From contig NZ_JAUSRE010000016.1 in NCBI RefSeq assembly GCF_030811655.1, forward strand, positions 50,902 through 114,901: a stretch of 64,000 nt of DNA, given 5' to 3'. This document shows, one piece after another, positions 1 through 9,503 of this stretch (the first letter of the stretch is position 1; each line of letters starts with the position of its first letter). This DNA comes from Pseudarthrobacter enclensis (GTDB taxonomy: Bacteria; Actinomycetota; Actinomycetes; Actinomycetales; Micrococcaceae). The notes under the pieces are model-generated. The model had not been told where the DNA came from and did not search any database. It saw only the letters and a list, made by a program, of their open reading frames with translations. The translations under genes were made by a program, and so were the position numbers.

Positions 1-872
1 GCTACGAAGCAAACCTCACTGCCCGCAGCCTCCGGTCCGGCAAGACCTCCATGCTGGGCCTTGTCCTCTCGGACCTCTCCGCGCCCTACTACGCGGAGCT
101 GGCGTCCAAGCTGATGAAGGCCGCTGCCCGTCGCGGCTACCGCGTCATCGTGGAGCAGTCCGACGCAGGGGCTGCCGCCGAGCTCGGGGCCCTGCAGGGG
201 ACTTTCCGGCAGCTCACGGATGGCCTGCTGTTCACGCCGCTGGTTGCGGATGCGGACGCCATCGCGGCCCGGGCGGGCAGGAAACCGCTGGTGATGCTGG
301 GCGAGCACGTCATGGACCCGCGCTTCGACTTGGTGACCATGAAGAACGGGGAGGCCGCGGCTGCCCTCACCCGGCACCTGCTGGCCGGCGGCCGCCGTCG
401 GATTGCCGTGATCGGAGCCCGGCCGGACGAGTCCGCCGGAAGCGCCGGGCTGCGGTTGAACGGGTACCGGAAGGCGCTGGAAGATGCGGGCATCGCGTTC
501 GACGCCGGACTGGTCGCCCCCGCCGCATGGCGCCGTGACGCCGGTGCTGCCGCCGTTGCCGGCCTCCTGGAAGCAGGGGTTGAGTTCGATGCCGTATTCG
601 GGCTGAACGACGTCCTGGCACTGGGCGCTTTGCACGAACTGCTGATCCGCGGCGTCAAGGTGCCGGGGGAGGTTGCAGTGGCCGGCTTCGACGACATCGA
701 CGAGGCCCGCTTTGCATCACCCTCGCTAACCACGGTGTCGCCGGGGATGGAGGAGATCGCGGAGCGGTCCGTCGGCCTGCTGCTGGACCGGATCGGCGCC
801 CGGGAAACAGCCGCACAGGGCGTGCACGTGGCGGCCGGATTCGAGTTGAAGATCCGGGAATCGGCACCCTGA
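1..872 (+). CDS. LacI-family transcriptional regulator, 5'-truncated by the window edge
   Basis: The reading frame is open from base 3, so the start and most of the helix-turn-helix lie upstream of the window. The visible 289 codons begin at the hinge helix (residues reading YEANLTARSLRSGKTSMLG, typical of the LacI linker) and continue through the periplasmic-binding-protein-like ligand domain. The family signature AVAGFDDI is near the C-terminus. The internal ATG at 51 is not the real start. Such proteins repress sugar or sugar-acid genes and release DNA when they bind effector. The target is not visible here. It may regulate genes to the left or the hydrolase that follows. Confidence 0.93.
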   Translation, partial: YEANLTARSLRSGKTSMLGLVLSDLSAPYYAELASKLMKAAARRGYRVIVEQSDAGAAAELGALQGTFRQLTDGLLFTPLVADADAIAARAGRKPLVMLGEHVMDPRFDLVTMKNGEAAAALTRHLLAGGRRRIAVIGARPDESAGSAGLRLNGYRKALEDAGIAFDAGLVAPAAWRRDAGAAAVAGLLEAGVEFDAVFGLNDVLALGALHELLIRGVKVPGEVAVAGFDDIDEARFASPSLTTVSPGMEEIAERSVGLLLDRIGARETAAQGVHVAAGFELKIRESAP

Positions 873-970
873 ACCCGCCTTCCGGAGCCCCTTGTTCCGG
901 CAGGTGCACGTTTTGTCCGGATATGGACGGGTACTTTTCCCGAACCGGTTCAATGAGGAAAGGTGCCCAC

Positions 971-1549
971 ATGATTGCCCTCCTGGTCATCGACATGCAG
1001 AACGCATTCTTCGAGACGCCCGAACTGGCAGCCCAGCAGGAGCGGGTGGTCGGTGAGTGCAACCGGCTGCTGGAAGGGTTCAAGGCGGCCGGACACAAAG
1101 CGCTCCTGGTGGGCACCGAGCACGAGCGGGACAAGTCCACCTGGACGCTCAGCATGCTCGACGATGACCAGGGGTTCATCTTCCGCGGCAGCGAGCAGGC
1201 CCAGTTGGTACCGGGCCTCATCACCGAGGACCTTCCACAGCTGAACAAGACCAGGGACAGCGGCTTTGTGGGCACCAACCTGTTGGCGCGGCTGCGGAAC
1301 TGGGACGCCGGGGAAGTGGTACTCGCCGGCGTTTCGACCCACAACTGCATCGCCCAAACCGCCGCTGACGCGTTCGCGCACAACATCCGCGTCACGTACG
1401 CCAAGGACGCCATGGCCTCCGAAGCCCACCAGGATGCCGCCGATATGCTCCGCATCCTCTCCGCCACCTATCGCCAGCCCATCCAGTCCAGCGATGAAAT
1501 CCTGGGGCGCCTCAGCGAGGCGAACCAGCAGGCGGACAGCCTCCACTGA
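971..1549 (+). CDS. Isochorismatase-family cysteine hydrolase
   Basis: A 192-residue protein with the isochorismatase/nicotinamidase fold. The expected catalytic triad is visible: Asp8 in VIDMQN, Lys93 in LNKTRDSGF and Cys126 in GVSTHNC. I chose the ATG at 971 because it follows a strong GAGGAAAGG ribosome-binding site and begins exactly with the conserved first strand. An upstream in-frame ATG at 923 would add an unrelated leader. Family members hydrolyse isochorismate, nicotinamide, ureidoacrylate or similar small amides. The substrate cannot be told from the sequence. The position just upstream of urease makes an amide-nitrogen role conceivable, but this is only inference. Confidence 0.88.
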   Translation: MIALLVIDMQNAFFETPELAAQQERVVGECNRLLEGFKAAGHKALLVGTEHERDKSTWTLSMLDDDQGFIFRGSEQAQLVPGLITEDLPQLNKTRDSGFVGTNLLARLRNWDAGEVVLAGVSTHNCIAQTAADAFAHNIRVTYAKDAMASEAHQDAADMLRILSATYRQPIQSSDEILGRLSEANQQADSLH

Positions 1550-1621
1550 CACTCCTGAAACCTGGTGGAAACGTGACACGCTTACTCTGGCAGCACGCCC
1601 CAGGCCGTCGAAGGGAACCCC

Positions 1622-1924
1622 ATGCATCTGATGCCGCGTGAGCAGGAAAAACTCCTGATCGTGGTGGCCGCCGACCTTGCCCGGCGCAGGCAGTCCCGCG
1701 GCCTCAAACTCAATTACCCCGAAGCCGTGGCCATCATCAGCTACGAGCTGATCGAAGGGGCCCGGGACGGCAGGAGCGTTGCCGACCTGATGAGCTTCGG
1801 CACCACGCTGCTCACCCGCGACGATGTGATGGAAGGCGTCCCGGAGATGATCCACGACGTCCAGATCGAGGCAACCTTCCCGGACGGCACCAAGCTGGTC
1901 ACCGTCCACAACCCCATCCGCTGA
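1622..1924 (+). CDS. ureA: Urease gamma subunit
   Basis: A 100-residue protein with the full length of bacterial UreA, including the [13 protein letters not shown] start and the central [20 protein letters not shown] block. It forms the (UreABC)3 holoenzyme that hydrolyses urea to ammonia and carbamate in the cytoplasm. The ATG follows an AAGGGAA ribosome-binding site. It is the first gene of a same-strand operon ureABCEFGD. Eleven bases separate it from ureB. Confidence 0.98.
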   Translation: MHLMPREQEKLLIVVAADLARRRQSRGLKLNYPEAVAIISYELIEGARDGRSVADLMSFGTTLLTRDDVMEGVPEMIHDVQIEATFPDGTKLVTVHNPIR

Positions 1925-1935
1925 GGAGCGCAGCC

Positions 1936-2285
1936 ATGATTCCAGGCGAATACGTCCTGCGGCCGGATCCCGTGACCGCGAACGCCGGCAGGGAGGCAAT
2001 CGAGGTTGCCGTGACCAACACCGGCGACCGGCCCGTCCAAGTGGGCTCCCACTTCCACTTCGCCGAGGCCAACGCCGCCCTGTCCTTTGACCGGCAGGCT
2101 GCGTACGGGCGGCGGCTGGACATCCCGGCAGGAACGGCAGCCCGGTTCGAACCCGGCGACTCCCGCAGCGTCCGGCTCATCGAACTGGCAGGCGCCCGCG
2201 AGGTGTATGGACTCAGCAACGCTGTCAACGGAAAGCTCGACGGCGGCACCCACCAGGGTGCGGCCGTTGCGGAAGGGAATGGCAA

Positions 2286-2289
<4 letters not shown>
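1936..2289 (+). CDS. ureB: Urease beta subunit
   Basis: A 117-residue UreB, starting with IPGEY and containing the conserved [11 protein letters not shown] and [15 protein letters not shown] blocks of the beta subunit. It is structural and packs against UreC near the active-site flap. The ATG lies behind a GAGGAG ribosome-binding site. Its stop overlaps the GTG start of ureC by four bases (GTGA), so translation of the two is probably coupled. Confidence 0.98.
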
Positions 2290-4016
<1,727 letters not shown>

Positions 4017-4034
4017 AACCTCGAAAGAATCCCC

Positions 4035-4520
4035 ATGATCATCGACAAAGTCCTCGGCAACCTGCACGACCTGCCCGAGACCGAAGCCGCCGCCTACGCT
4101 GGGCTGCACCGCGAAAAAGTCATCCTGCCCAGCGCCTCCCTGGTCAAACGCATCCAGCGCGCCACCACCGACCACGGCAAGGAAATCGGCATCCGCCTCC
4201 CCTCCGGCTGCGGCGACCTGCGCGACGGCGACATCCTCCACGTCGAAGCAACAAACATGATCGTGGTATCCGTCCTGCCCACCGACGTCCTGGTCATCGC
4301 GCCACAGACCATCCACGAAATGGGCGTCACCGCACACTCCCTCGGCAACCGGCACCTCCAGGCACAGTTCTTCGACGCGTCGAGCGAGTATGGAGCCGAC
4401 GTCATGGTGTGCGCCTACGACCACACCGTCGAGGACTACCTCCGCCACAACTCCGTGCCCTACACCCGCCAGGAACGCGTGCTCCCTGTGCCTTTCCGCC
4501 ATGCTGAACACTCGCACTGA
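4035..4520 (+). CDS. ureE: Urease accessory protein UreE (nickel chaperone)
   Basis: A 161-residue UreE with the N-terminal peptide-binding domain and the C-terminal metal-binding domain. It contains the conserved HLGNRHLQ-like block (SLGNRHLQAQF, residues about 97-107), whose His is part of the dimer nickel site, and a short histidine-bearing tail (RHAEHSH). It delivers nickel to the UreC-UreDFG complex. It lies 18 bases after ureC. The next gene, ureF, is displaced by a 150-base spacer containing an inverted repeat, which is unusual inside this otherwise tight operon. Confidence 0.96.
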   Translation: MIIDKVLGNLHDLPETEAAAYAGLHREKVILPSASLVKRIQRATTDHGKEIGIRLPSGCGDLRDGDILHVEATNMIVVSVLPTDVLVIAPQTIHEMGVTAHSLGNRHLQAQFFDASSEYGADVMVCAYDHTVEDYLRHNSVPYTRQERVLPVPFRHAEHSH

Positions 4521-4565
4521 CTCCGCGCCTTCGGCTCCTTCGGTGGGTGCCGGCGCGGGGGCTTC

Positions 4566-4629
4566 GGCGGGTGATAGGGGCCGTGCCCGCTTCGCGGTGC
4601 CCACCACGCCGCGGCCCCTATCACCCGCC
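4566..4629. repeat. GC-rich inverted repeat, copy 1 (between ureE and ureF)
   Basis: Two perfect 18-base arms at 4566-4583 (GGCGGGTGATAGGGGCCG) and 4612-4629 flank a 28-base centre. The arm core GATAGGGG-CCGTGCCCG and the right side CCACGCCGCGGCCCC-TATC recur at 6047-6161. The shared arms plus shared flanking words, with a different centre length, indicate a dispersed REP/MITE-like family and not a simple terminator. There is no T-tract, so strong intrinsic termination is unlikely, but folded RNA could affect stability or ureF translation. Confidence 0.8.
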
Positions 4630-4670
4630 CCCGCCGAGTTGGGCGCGTACGTCGCCTTGGGGGCGCGGTT

Positions 4671-5336
4671 ATGAGTTATCAGCTTGCTCTTCAGCAGCTC
4701 ACTGATTCTGCGCTTCCTACTGGGGCATTTGCTCACTCGCTCGGGTTCGAGACATATGTCGACGCCGGTGTGGTCGCTGATGAGGCTTCTTTTAGTGGAT
4801 GGTTGTCCGCTTTCATCTCGCAGCAGCTCACTTACTCGGATGGTCTTGCCATTCGGCTTTTGTATGAGGGCGGTGAGCTGGGGGAACTCGATTCGCTTTT
4901 GTCTGCTTCCCTTTTGCCGCGGCAGGTTCGGGAGGCGAGCTGCAAGATGGGGCTTCGGTTGCTGGAAATCGGGGCGGAGGTGTTTCCCTCGCCTGCGCTG
5001 GAACGGTACCGGGGCCTGGTGGCCGCCGGCCGGGCCGCCGGGCACCAGCCGTTGGCGTTCGCCGTCGTCGCCCATTCCCTCGGGGTGCCGCTGCAGGAAG
5101 CGCTCGCCGCCTACCTCTTCGCCACCGTTACGTCCCTCACCCAGAACGCCGTCCGGGCCATCCCGGTCGGCCAGAACGCCGGGCAGCGGGTGCTGCGGAA
5201 AGCGCACGACGACGTCGCTGCCGCCACCGACACGATCGCCCGCCTCACGCCGGACGACCTTGGGGCCGTCAGCCCCGGACTGGAAATTTCGCAAATGCGG
5301 CACGAACGCCAACGTGCCCGCATGTTCATGAGCTAG
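4671..5336 (+). CDS. ureF: Urease accessory protein UreF
   Basis: A 221-residue UreF. It has the [24 protein letters not shown] N-terminal block and the later [17 protein letters not shown] block of the family. It bridges UreD and the GTPase UreG in the activation complex. No strong ribosome-binding site precedes the ATG, which begins shortly after the inverted repeat. The first ~100 codons are oddly T-rich: 22 of codons 2-51 end in T, against 2 in 36 codons sampled from about 5060 to 5170. This contrasts sharply with ureC, ureE and ureG. Confidence 0.95.
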   Translation: MSYQLALQQLTDSALPTGAFAHSLGFETYVDAGVVADEASFSGWLSAFISQQLTYSDGLAIRLLYEGGELGELDSLLSASLLPRQVREASCKMGLRLLEIGAEVFPSPALERYRGLVAAGRAAGHQPLAFAVVAHSLGVPLQEALAAYLFATVTSLTQNAVRAIPVGQNAGQRVLRKAHDDVAAATDTIARLTPDDLGAVSPGLEISQMRHERQRARMFMS

Positions 5337-5349
5337 CAGGAGGAACACC

Positions 5350-5964
5350 ATGACTGAGCCCATCAAAATCGGCATCGGCGGACCCGTCGGAGCAGGCAAG
5401 ACCCAGCTCGTGGAACGGCTCACCCGGCACATGAGCGGCGACATCTCCATGGCCGCCATCACCAACGACATCTACACCATCGAGGACGCCAAAATCCTCG
5501 CCGCCAACGGCATCCTCCCCGTGGACCGGATCATCGGCGTCGAAACCGGTGGCTGCCCGCACACCGCCATCCGCGAAGACACCTCCATGAACACCGCCGC
5601 CATCGAGGAACTCAAGGCCCGGCACCCGGACCTGCAGGTCATATTTGTCGAATCCGGCGGCGACAACCTCTCCGCCACCTTCAGCCCCGAACTCGTCGAC
5701 TTCTCCATCTACATCATCGACGTGGCCCAAGGCGAGAAGATCCCCCGCAAAGCCGGCCAGGGCATGATCAAGTCCGACCTCTTCATCATCAACAAAACCG
5801 ACCTCGCACCCCACGTCGGCGCGGACCTCGCCGTCATGGAACGGGACTCCAAAGAGTTCCGCGGCAACAAGCCGTTCTGCTTCACGAACCTCAAGACTGA
5901 CGAGGGGCTCAACAAGGTCATCGAATGGATCCGGCACGACGTCCTGATGCTCGATTTGGCATGA
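5350..5964 (+). CDS. ureG: Urease accessory GTPase UreG
   Basis: A 204-residue SIMIBI-class GTPase. The P-loop GGPVGAGKT is at residues 10-18, followed by the metal-binding [13 protein letters not shown] motif (CPH) and the NKTD guanine-specificity motif. GTP hydrolysis by UreG drives nickel insertion into UreC. The ATG follows an AGGAGG ribosome-binding site, and codon use is typical of the genome. The stop codon overlaps an ATG at 5961 that opens into the ureD frame (ATGA), suggesting the original ureG-ureD coupling. Confidence 0.98.
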   Translation: MTEPIKIGIGGPVGAGKTQLVERLTRHMSGDISMAAITNDIYTIEDAKILAANGILPVDRIIGVETGGCPHTAIREDTSMNTAAIEELKARHPDLQVIFVESGGDNLSATFSPELVDFSIYIIDVAQGEKIPRKAGQGMIKSDLFIINKTDLAPHVGADLAVMERDSKEFRGNKPFCFTNLKTDEGLNKVIEWIRHDVLMLDLA

Positions 5965-6046
5965 GCACGACGGCGGTCGGATCACCTCAAGAAGGCACCT
6001 CACCGGGGCTTCCACCCGCGGGTGAGTCCGCTTCCGGCGCTTCGCC

Positions 6047-6161
6047 GGGGATAGGGGGCCGTGCCCGTCCCCAGGCGCTCCCAACCCTCGCAAGCTCGGG
6101 TCGGGGCCCTCGCGCCAGTGGGCCCCCCACGAGGCCCGCCACGCCGCGGCCCCCTATCCCC
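6047..6161. repeat. GC-rich inverted repeat, copy 2 (between ureG and the ureD domain)
   Basis: Arms at 6047-6061 (GGGGATAGGGGGCCG) and 6147-6161 are perfect 15-base complements. The segment shares GATAGGGG-CCGTGCCCG and the CCACGCCGCGGCCCC-TATC end with the copy at 4566-4629, but its centre is longer (85 versus 28 bases) and contains further self-complementary words. It is open in the ureD frame. If translation starts at 5961, the element would be read as a Pro/Arg/Gly-rich segment ahead of UreD. Confidence 0.78.
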
Positions 6162-6188
6162 GACTCCGCTCGCGCTGAGAAGTCACCG

Positions 6189-7019
6189 ATGGGGCGGCTT
6201 GAGTTGGGCGTCAGTTTGCGGCACGGCAGGTCGGTTGCCTCGCACCAGTTTCATCAAGGGGCGCTTCGGGTGCTTCGGCCTCATTACCTGGATGACTCCG
6301 GGCAGGTTTGCTACGTCGTTGTGAATCCCGGCGGGGCTTATCTTGGGGCGGACCTCTTTCTCATTGATGTTGAGGTGGAGGACTCTGCTTCCCTGCTGCT
6401 GACTACCCAGTCCGCGACGAAGGTTTATCGGACCCCCGGGTCTTTTGCCGAGCAGTGCATGACCGTGCGGCTGGGGGAGGGGGCGCGGCTGGAACTCATG
6501 CCCGATCAGCTCATCGCCTACCGGGAAGCCAGCTACCGGCAACGGACCTCGGTGACCCTGCGGCCGTCGTCGTCGCTGGTTATGGCCGAGGTGGTGACTC
6601 CCGGCTGGTCGCCCGACGGAGCCGCCTTCCGATACCAGGAGGTCCGGCTGCGCAACGAGATCCGGGTTGAATCAGGCCATGGCACGCAACTGCTGGCGCT
6701 GGACAACCTGCTGATCCGGCCGCCGCTCGGCGACGTCGCAGGGCTTGGTTTCATGGAGGGGTACAGCCATCTGGGCTCGCTGGTGGTGGTGGACGCAAGG
6801 GTGGACCAGGCGCTCGCCGACGAACTGCACCGGCTCACCGCCGGCTTCGACGCGCTGACCGGCATATCGCTGACCCGGACCGTCGGAGGAACTACCGGCC
6901 TGGTGCTTCGCGCCCTGTCCAACAGCACCGGTGGACTGAACCGCCTGCTCGGCACCTGCGCCAACCTCCTCCGGGAGCGCTGGTACGGCCAGGGAGCGCT
7001 GGACCTGAGGAAGCACTGA
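6189..7019 (+). CDS. ureD: Urease accessory protein UreD
   Basis: A 276-residue UreD from ATG 6189, preceded by GAGAAG. The family core starts almost at once (RLELGVSLRHGRS) and includes GGAYLGADLF, TTQSATKVYRT and LELMPDQLIAYREA. UreD is the scaffold that binds UreC and UreF during nickel insertion. The same frame is open back to an ATG at 5961 overlapping the ureG stop. That start would add 76 residues encoded largely by the inverted repeat. I prefer 6189 but cannot exclude 5961. As in ureF, the first ~90 codons are T-rich, then switch to normal C-ending usage. Confidence 0.93.
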   Translation: MGRLELGVSLRHGRSVASHQFHQGALRVLRPHYLDDSGQVCYVVVNPGGAYLGADLFLIDVEVEDSASLLLTTQSATKVYRTPGSFAEQCMTVRLGEGARLELMPDQLIAYREASYRQRTSVTLRPSSSLVMAEVVTPGWSPDGAAFRYQEVRLRNEIRVESGHGTQLLALDNLLIRPPLGDVAGLGFMEGYSHLGSLVVVDARVDQALADELHRLTAGFDALTGISLTRTVGGTTGLVLRALSNSTGGLNRLLGTCANLLRERWYGQGALDLRKH

Positions 7020-7170
7020 CGACCAGCATCGGCGCCCTCTGCCGGGACCGGGACGCCCTGCCGCTGCGGACCCGGGTGCTGTGCACTTCCGGTGCGGTGG
7101 CCGCGCCGCACGCTGCCGCCGTCGTACTCCTGCCCGCAGGCAACGCCGGGCCACGCGCCAAGGGCGGCTC
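7020..7170 (+). pseudogene. Possible remnant of a nickel permease N-terminus
   Basis: The codons after the ureD stop read in one frame as TTSIGALCRDRDALPLRTRV followed by a small hydrophobic segment ending near VVLLPAGNAG. This resembles the cytosolic start and first membrane helix of NicO/HoxN-type nickel permeases, which often follow ureD in related actinobacteria (from memory, not checked). There is no start codon, and the frame continues only into low-quality sequence antisense to the next gene. It may be a decayed permease left after a rearrangement. The assignment rests on about 45 residues and is weak. Confidence 0.3.
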
Positions 7171-7618
7171 AGGCGGCCAGCCCGCCCTTCGCCTTGCGGT
7201 GCGGCCGGTGCTTTGCCCGTGCCAGGCGTGAGTGTGCCCCGGCAAGCATCTCGCTGCCGTCCGGCACCCTGCTGTCGGTATCCAGGTGGACACCATGCTC
7301 TATCAGGACGCTCGAACCGATCCTTGAGTGGCTGCCAATGTGCACGCGGTTGCCGATGACCGTGCCCCGGCCGATATGCACGCCGTCGCCGATAACGGTC
7401 CGGTCACCGATGGTGGCGTCCCGGTCGATCCAGCTGCCGTGTCCAATCCGGCAGCCGGCGCCCACCTGGGCGCCGTGTTCGATGTAGGTCATGGGACCAA
7501 TCCGGGCGCTGTCTGCCACCCTGGCTCCCGGAGCAATGAGCCCGCCGCCGTTGTCATGGCGGGCATACCGGGTGACCTTGCCGGCGTCGTCCTCAAATGA
7601 CACAAACTTTGCGGTCAT
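7169..7618 (-). CDS. Hexapeptide-repeat (left-handed beta-helix) protein
   Basis: A 149-residue protein. Its middle (residues about 28-110) is a run of [IV]-G-x4 hexapeptide turns such as RIGPMTYIEHGAQVGAG, IGDRTVIGDGVHIG and IGNRVHIGSHSRIG. This predicts a left-handed parallel beta-helix, as in acyltransferases and gamma-class carbonic anhydrases. The tail is basic. The carbonic anhydrase three-His pattern is not clearly present, so I do not assign an enzyme. It lies tail to tail with ureD. Its 3' end covers the suspected nickel-permease remnant. Confidence 0.8.
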   Translation of the reverse strand: MTAKFVSFEDDAGKVTRYARHDNGGGLIAPGARVADSARIGPMTYIEHGAQVGAGCRIGHGSWIDRDATIGDRTVIGDGVHIGRGTVIGNRVHIGSHSRIGSSVLIEHGVHLDTDSRVPDGSEMLAGAHSRLARAKHRPHRKAKGGLAA

Positions 7619-7704
7619 ACCATCCCTCGTTAACGCCGCGGTTATTTACCGCGCAGTAAGTTAACGGCCGGGACCGCGCAGGGATTCCCGGCTGTCAAGA
7701 GGGG

Positions 7705-8364
7705 TCAGGCAACCAGGTTGGCCGCGGCCGTGTCCATGTGCTCCAGGATGGTTTTGCGTGCCAGGGTGGCGTCGCCGGTGTCGATGGCGGCCACGATGTC
7801 CTTGTGGCGGTCCACACTCATGTTGCTGACGCCCTTTTCCAGGCCCGCGAACATGATGGACATGCGAATGGAGCCCTCCAAGGATTCCCAGGAATGCAGG
7901 AGGGTTTCGTTGCCGGTGAGGCGGCAGAGGGTGCGGTGGAACTCGAGATCGGATTCGATGCGTTCCTCAAGGCTTCCGCCGGTTGCCGCGGTCATCGCGT
8001 CGATGGCCTGGTGGAGCGATTCGGTGACGTGCTGCCGGTCCGGCAGCTCGCACAGGGTCCGGGCCGCCAGGGACTCCAGGGCAGCACGGACGGCGTAGAT
8101 GTCCCGGATTTCTTTCTCATCCAGGTGCCGGACGGAGAGGCGGCCGCGGGGCCCGGCGGACAGGAGGCCTTCCTGTTCCAGCTGGCGCAGGGCCTCGCGA
8201 AGGGTGCCGCGGCTGATCTGCAGCATTTCGGACAGTTCGGTTTCCACCAAGTGCCGGCCGGGTTCCAGTTCGCCGCTGGTGATGGCGGTCCTCAGCGCCG
8301 AGAGCGCCTGCTCGCGCAGGCTTTTCTTTTCCAGTCCCAGCAGCGGGGCGGTCAGTCCGGCCAT
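7705..8364 (-). CDS. GntR-family regulator (FCD domain) of the polyol block
   Basis: A 219-residue FadR-subfamily regulator. An N-terminal winged helix (LREQALSALRTAITSGELEP, then LQISRGTLREALRQLEQEGL) precedes an all-helical FCD ligand domain with the metal-site pattern (ESDLEFHRTLCRLTGN, then DRHKDIVAAI). The ATG at 8364 has a GAGGA ribosome-binding site. The alternative ATG at 8385 has none and would sit against the operator. A perfect palindrome with an ACTGT-N2-ACAGT core lies just upstream and recurs twice in the promoter region of the neighbouring transporter and isomerase genes. This protein is therefore the likely repressor of 8484-15945 and of itself. Confidence 0.92.
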   Translation of the reverse strand: MAGLTAPLLGLEKKSLREQALSALRTAITSGELEPGRHLVETELSEMLQISRGTLREALRQLEQEGLLSAGPRGRLSVRHLDEKEIRDIYAVRAALESLAARTLCELPDRQHVTESLHQAIDAMTAATGGSLEERIESDLEFHRTLCRLTGNETLLHSWESLEGSIRMSIMFAGLEKGVSNMSVDRHKDIVAAIDTGDATLARKTILEHMDTAAANLVA

Positions 8365-8390
8365 GGCTTCTGTCCTCAATGTCATAAGTC

Positions 8391-8404
8391 GACTGTTTAC
8401 AGTC
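8391..8404. promoter_or_regulatory. Probable GntR operator (autoregulatory)
   Basis: A 14-base palindrome, GACTGTTTACAGTC, lies 27 bases upstream of the regulator start. Its core ACTGT-N2-ACAGT is identical to sites at 11861-11872 and 11888-11899, as expected for one regulator controlling itself and the block. Binding is inferred. Confidence 0.7.
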
Positions 8405-8483
8405 GGTAGTGGTTTCGATAGTACGGCAGAAAGCACGGCTCCGGCGTAGGACCGGTGCCGTGCTTTCTGCATTGGATACTGCC

Positions 8484-9503
8484 TTAGCCGAGTTCCGCGA
8501 GGACCTTGGCCACGATGCGGTCCACCGCCAGTCCGTAACGGTCGTGCAGCGTGGGCAGGGCACCGGCGTCCAGGAACTGGTCCGGCAGAGCCACGGGCAC
8601 CACGCGCTTGCCCAGGCCGGCCGTCACGACGGCGGAGGCGACGGTTTCGAACAGGCCGCCCACCACGGAGTGGTTTTCCAAGGTGACGGCCAGGCGGTCC
8701 GTGTTGACCTCCCTGAGGACGGTTTCGGCGTCGAACGGCTTGATGGTGGGGGTGTGCACGACGGCGACGTCCACGTTGTGTGCTTCAAGCGCATTGGCTG
8801 CCTGGAGGGCGCGCATGGTCATCAGCCCGGAGGAGATGAACACGACGTCGTTGCCGCCGCGAAGGACCTTGGCCTTGCCGAGTTCGAACGTGTAGCCGTA
8901 CTCGTCCAGGACCGTGGGCACATTGCCGCGCAGCAGGCGCAGGTAGGTGGGACCTTCTGAGGCAGCAAGCTGCGGGACGGCCTGTTCGATGTCCACCGAG
9001 TCGCAGGGGTCCACGATGGTCAGGTTGGGCATGCCGCGGAAGATCGCCATGTCCTCGGTGGCCTGGTGGCTGGGGCCATAGCCTGTGGTCAAGCCGGGCA
9101 GTCCGCCCACAATGTTGACGTTCAGGTCCGGTTCGGCTGCGTCCAGGCAGAGGAAGTCGTAGGCGCGGCGCGCGGCGAACACCGAGTAGGTGGACGCGAA
9201 CGGCACCAGGCCGGACTCGGCCAGGCCGGCGGCGGCCCCGAAGAGCAGCTGCTCCGCCATGCCCATCTGGAAGAACCGTTCCGGGAAGGCCTTGGCGAAA
9301 ATGTGCATGTCCGTGTACTTGCCCAGGTCTGCGGTCAGCCCAACGATCTTGTCGTTTTCCTGCGCGGCCTTGACCAGCGCGTGCCCGAACGGCGCGGAGG
9401 AGGTCTTCTGGCCGGGGTCGGCGAACGATGCGATCATCGCCGAGGTCTTCAGCTTTGGCTTGGCCGCCGCTGCGGTGTCCGGGGCCTCGGTGGTGGTGCT
9501 CAT
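8484..9503 (-). CDS. Transketolase, C-terminal subunit
   Basis: A 339-residue protein carrying the pyrimidine-binding and C-terminal domains of transketolase. It includes the conserved glutamate of TPP activation (Glu84 in QMGMAEQ), the SHQATEDMAIFRGMPN loop and the DPCDS strand. It needs the N-terminal half encoded next door (start overlaps the partner's stop by four bases) to form an active enzyme. Split transketolases occur in dedicated catabolic operons. Here it probably consumes erythrose 4-phosphate or a related tetrose/pentose phosphate made by the block. A D-apulose-4-phosphate transketolase (AptAB-like) role is an alternative. Confidence 0.92.
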   Translation of the reverse strand: MSTTTEAPDTAAAAKPKLKTSAMIASFADPGQKTSSAPFGHALVKAAQENDKIVGLTADLGKYTDMHIFAKAFPERFFQMGMAEQLLFGAAAGLAESGLVPFASTYSVFAARRAYDFLCLDAAEPDLNVNIVGGLPGLTTGYGPSHQATEDMAIFRGMPNLTIVDPCDSVDIEQAVPQLAASEGPTYLRLLRGNVPTVLDEYGYTFELGKAKVLRGGNDVVFISSGLMTMRALQAANALEAHNVDVAVVHTPTIKPFDAETVLREVNTDRLAVTLENHSVVGGLFETVASAVVTAGLGKRVVPVALPDQFLDAGALPTLHDRYGLAVDRIVAKVLAELG

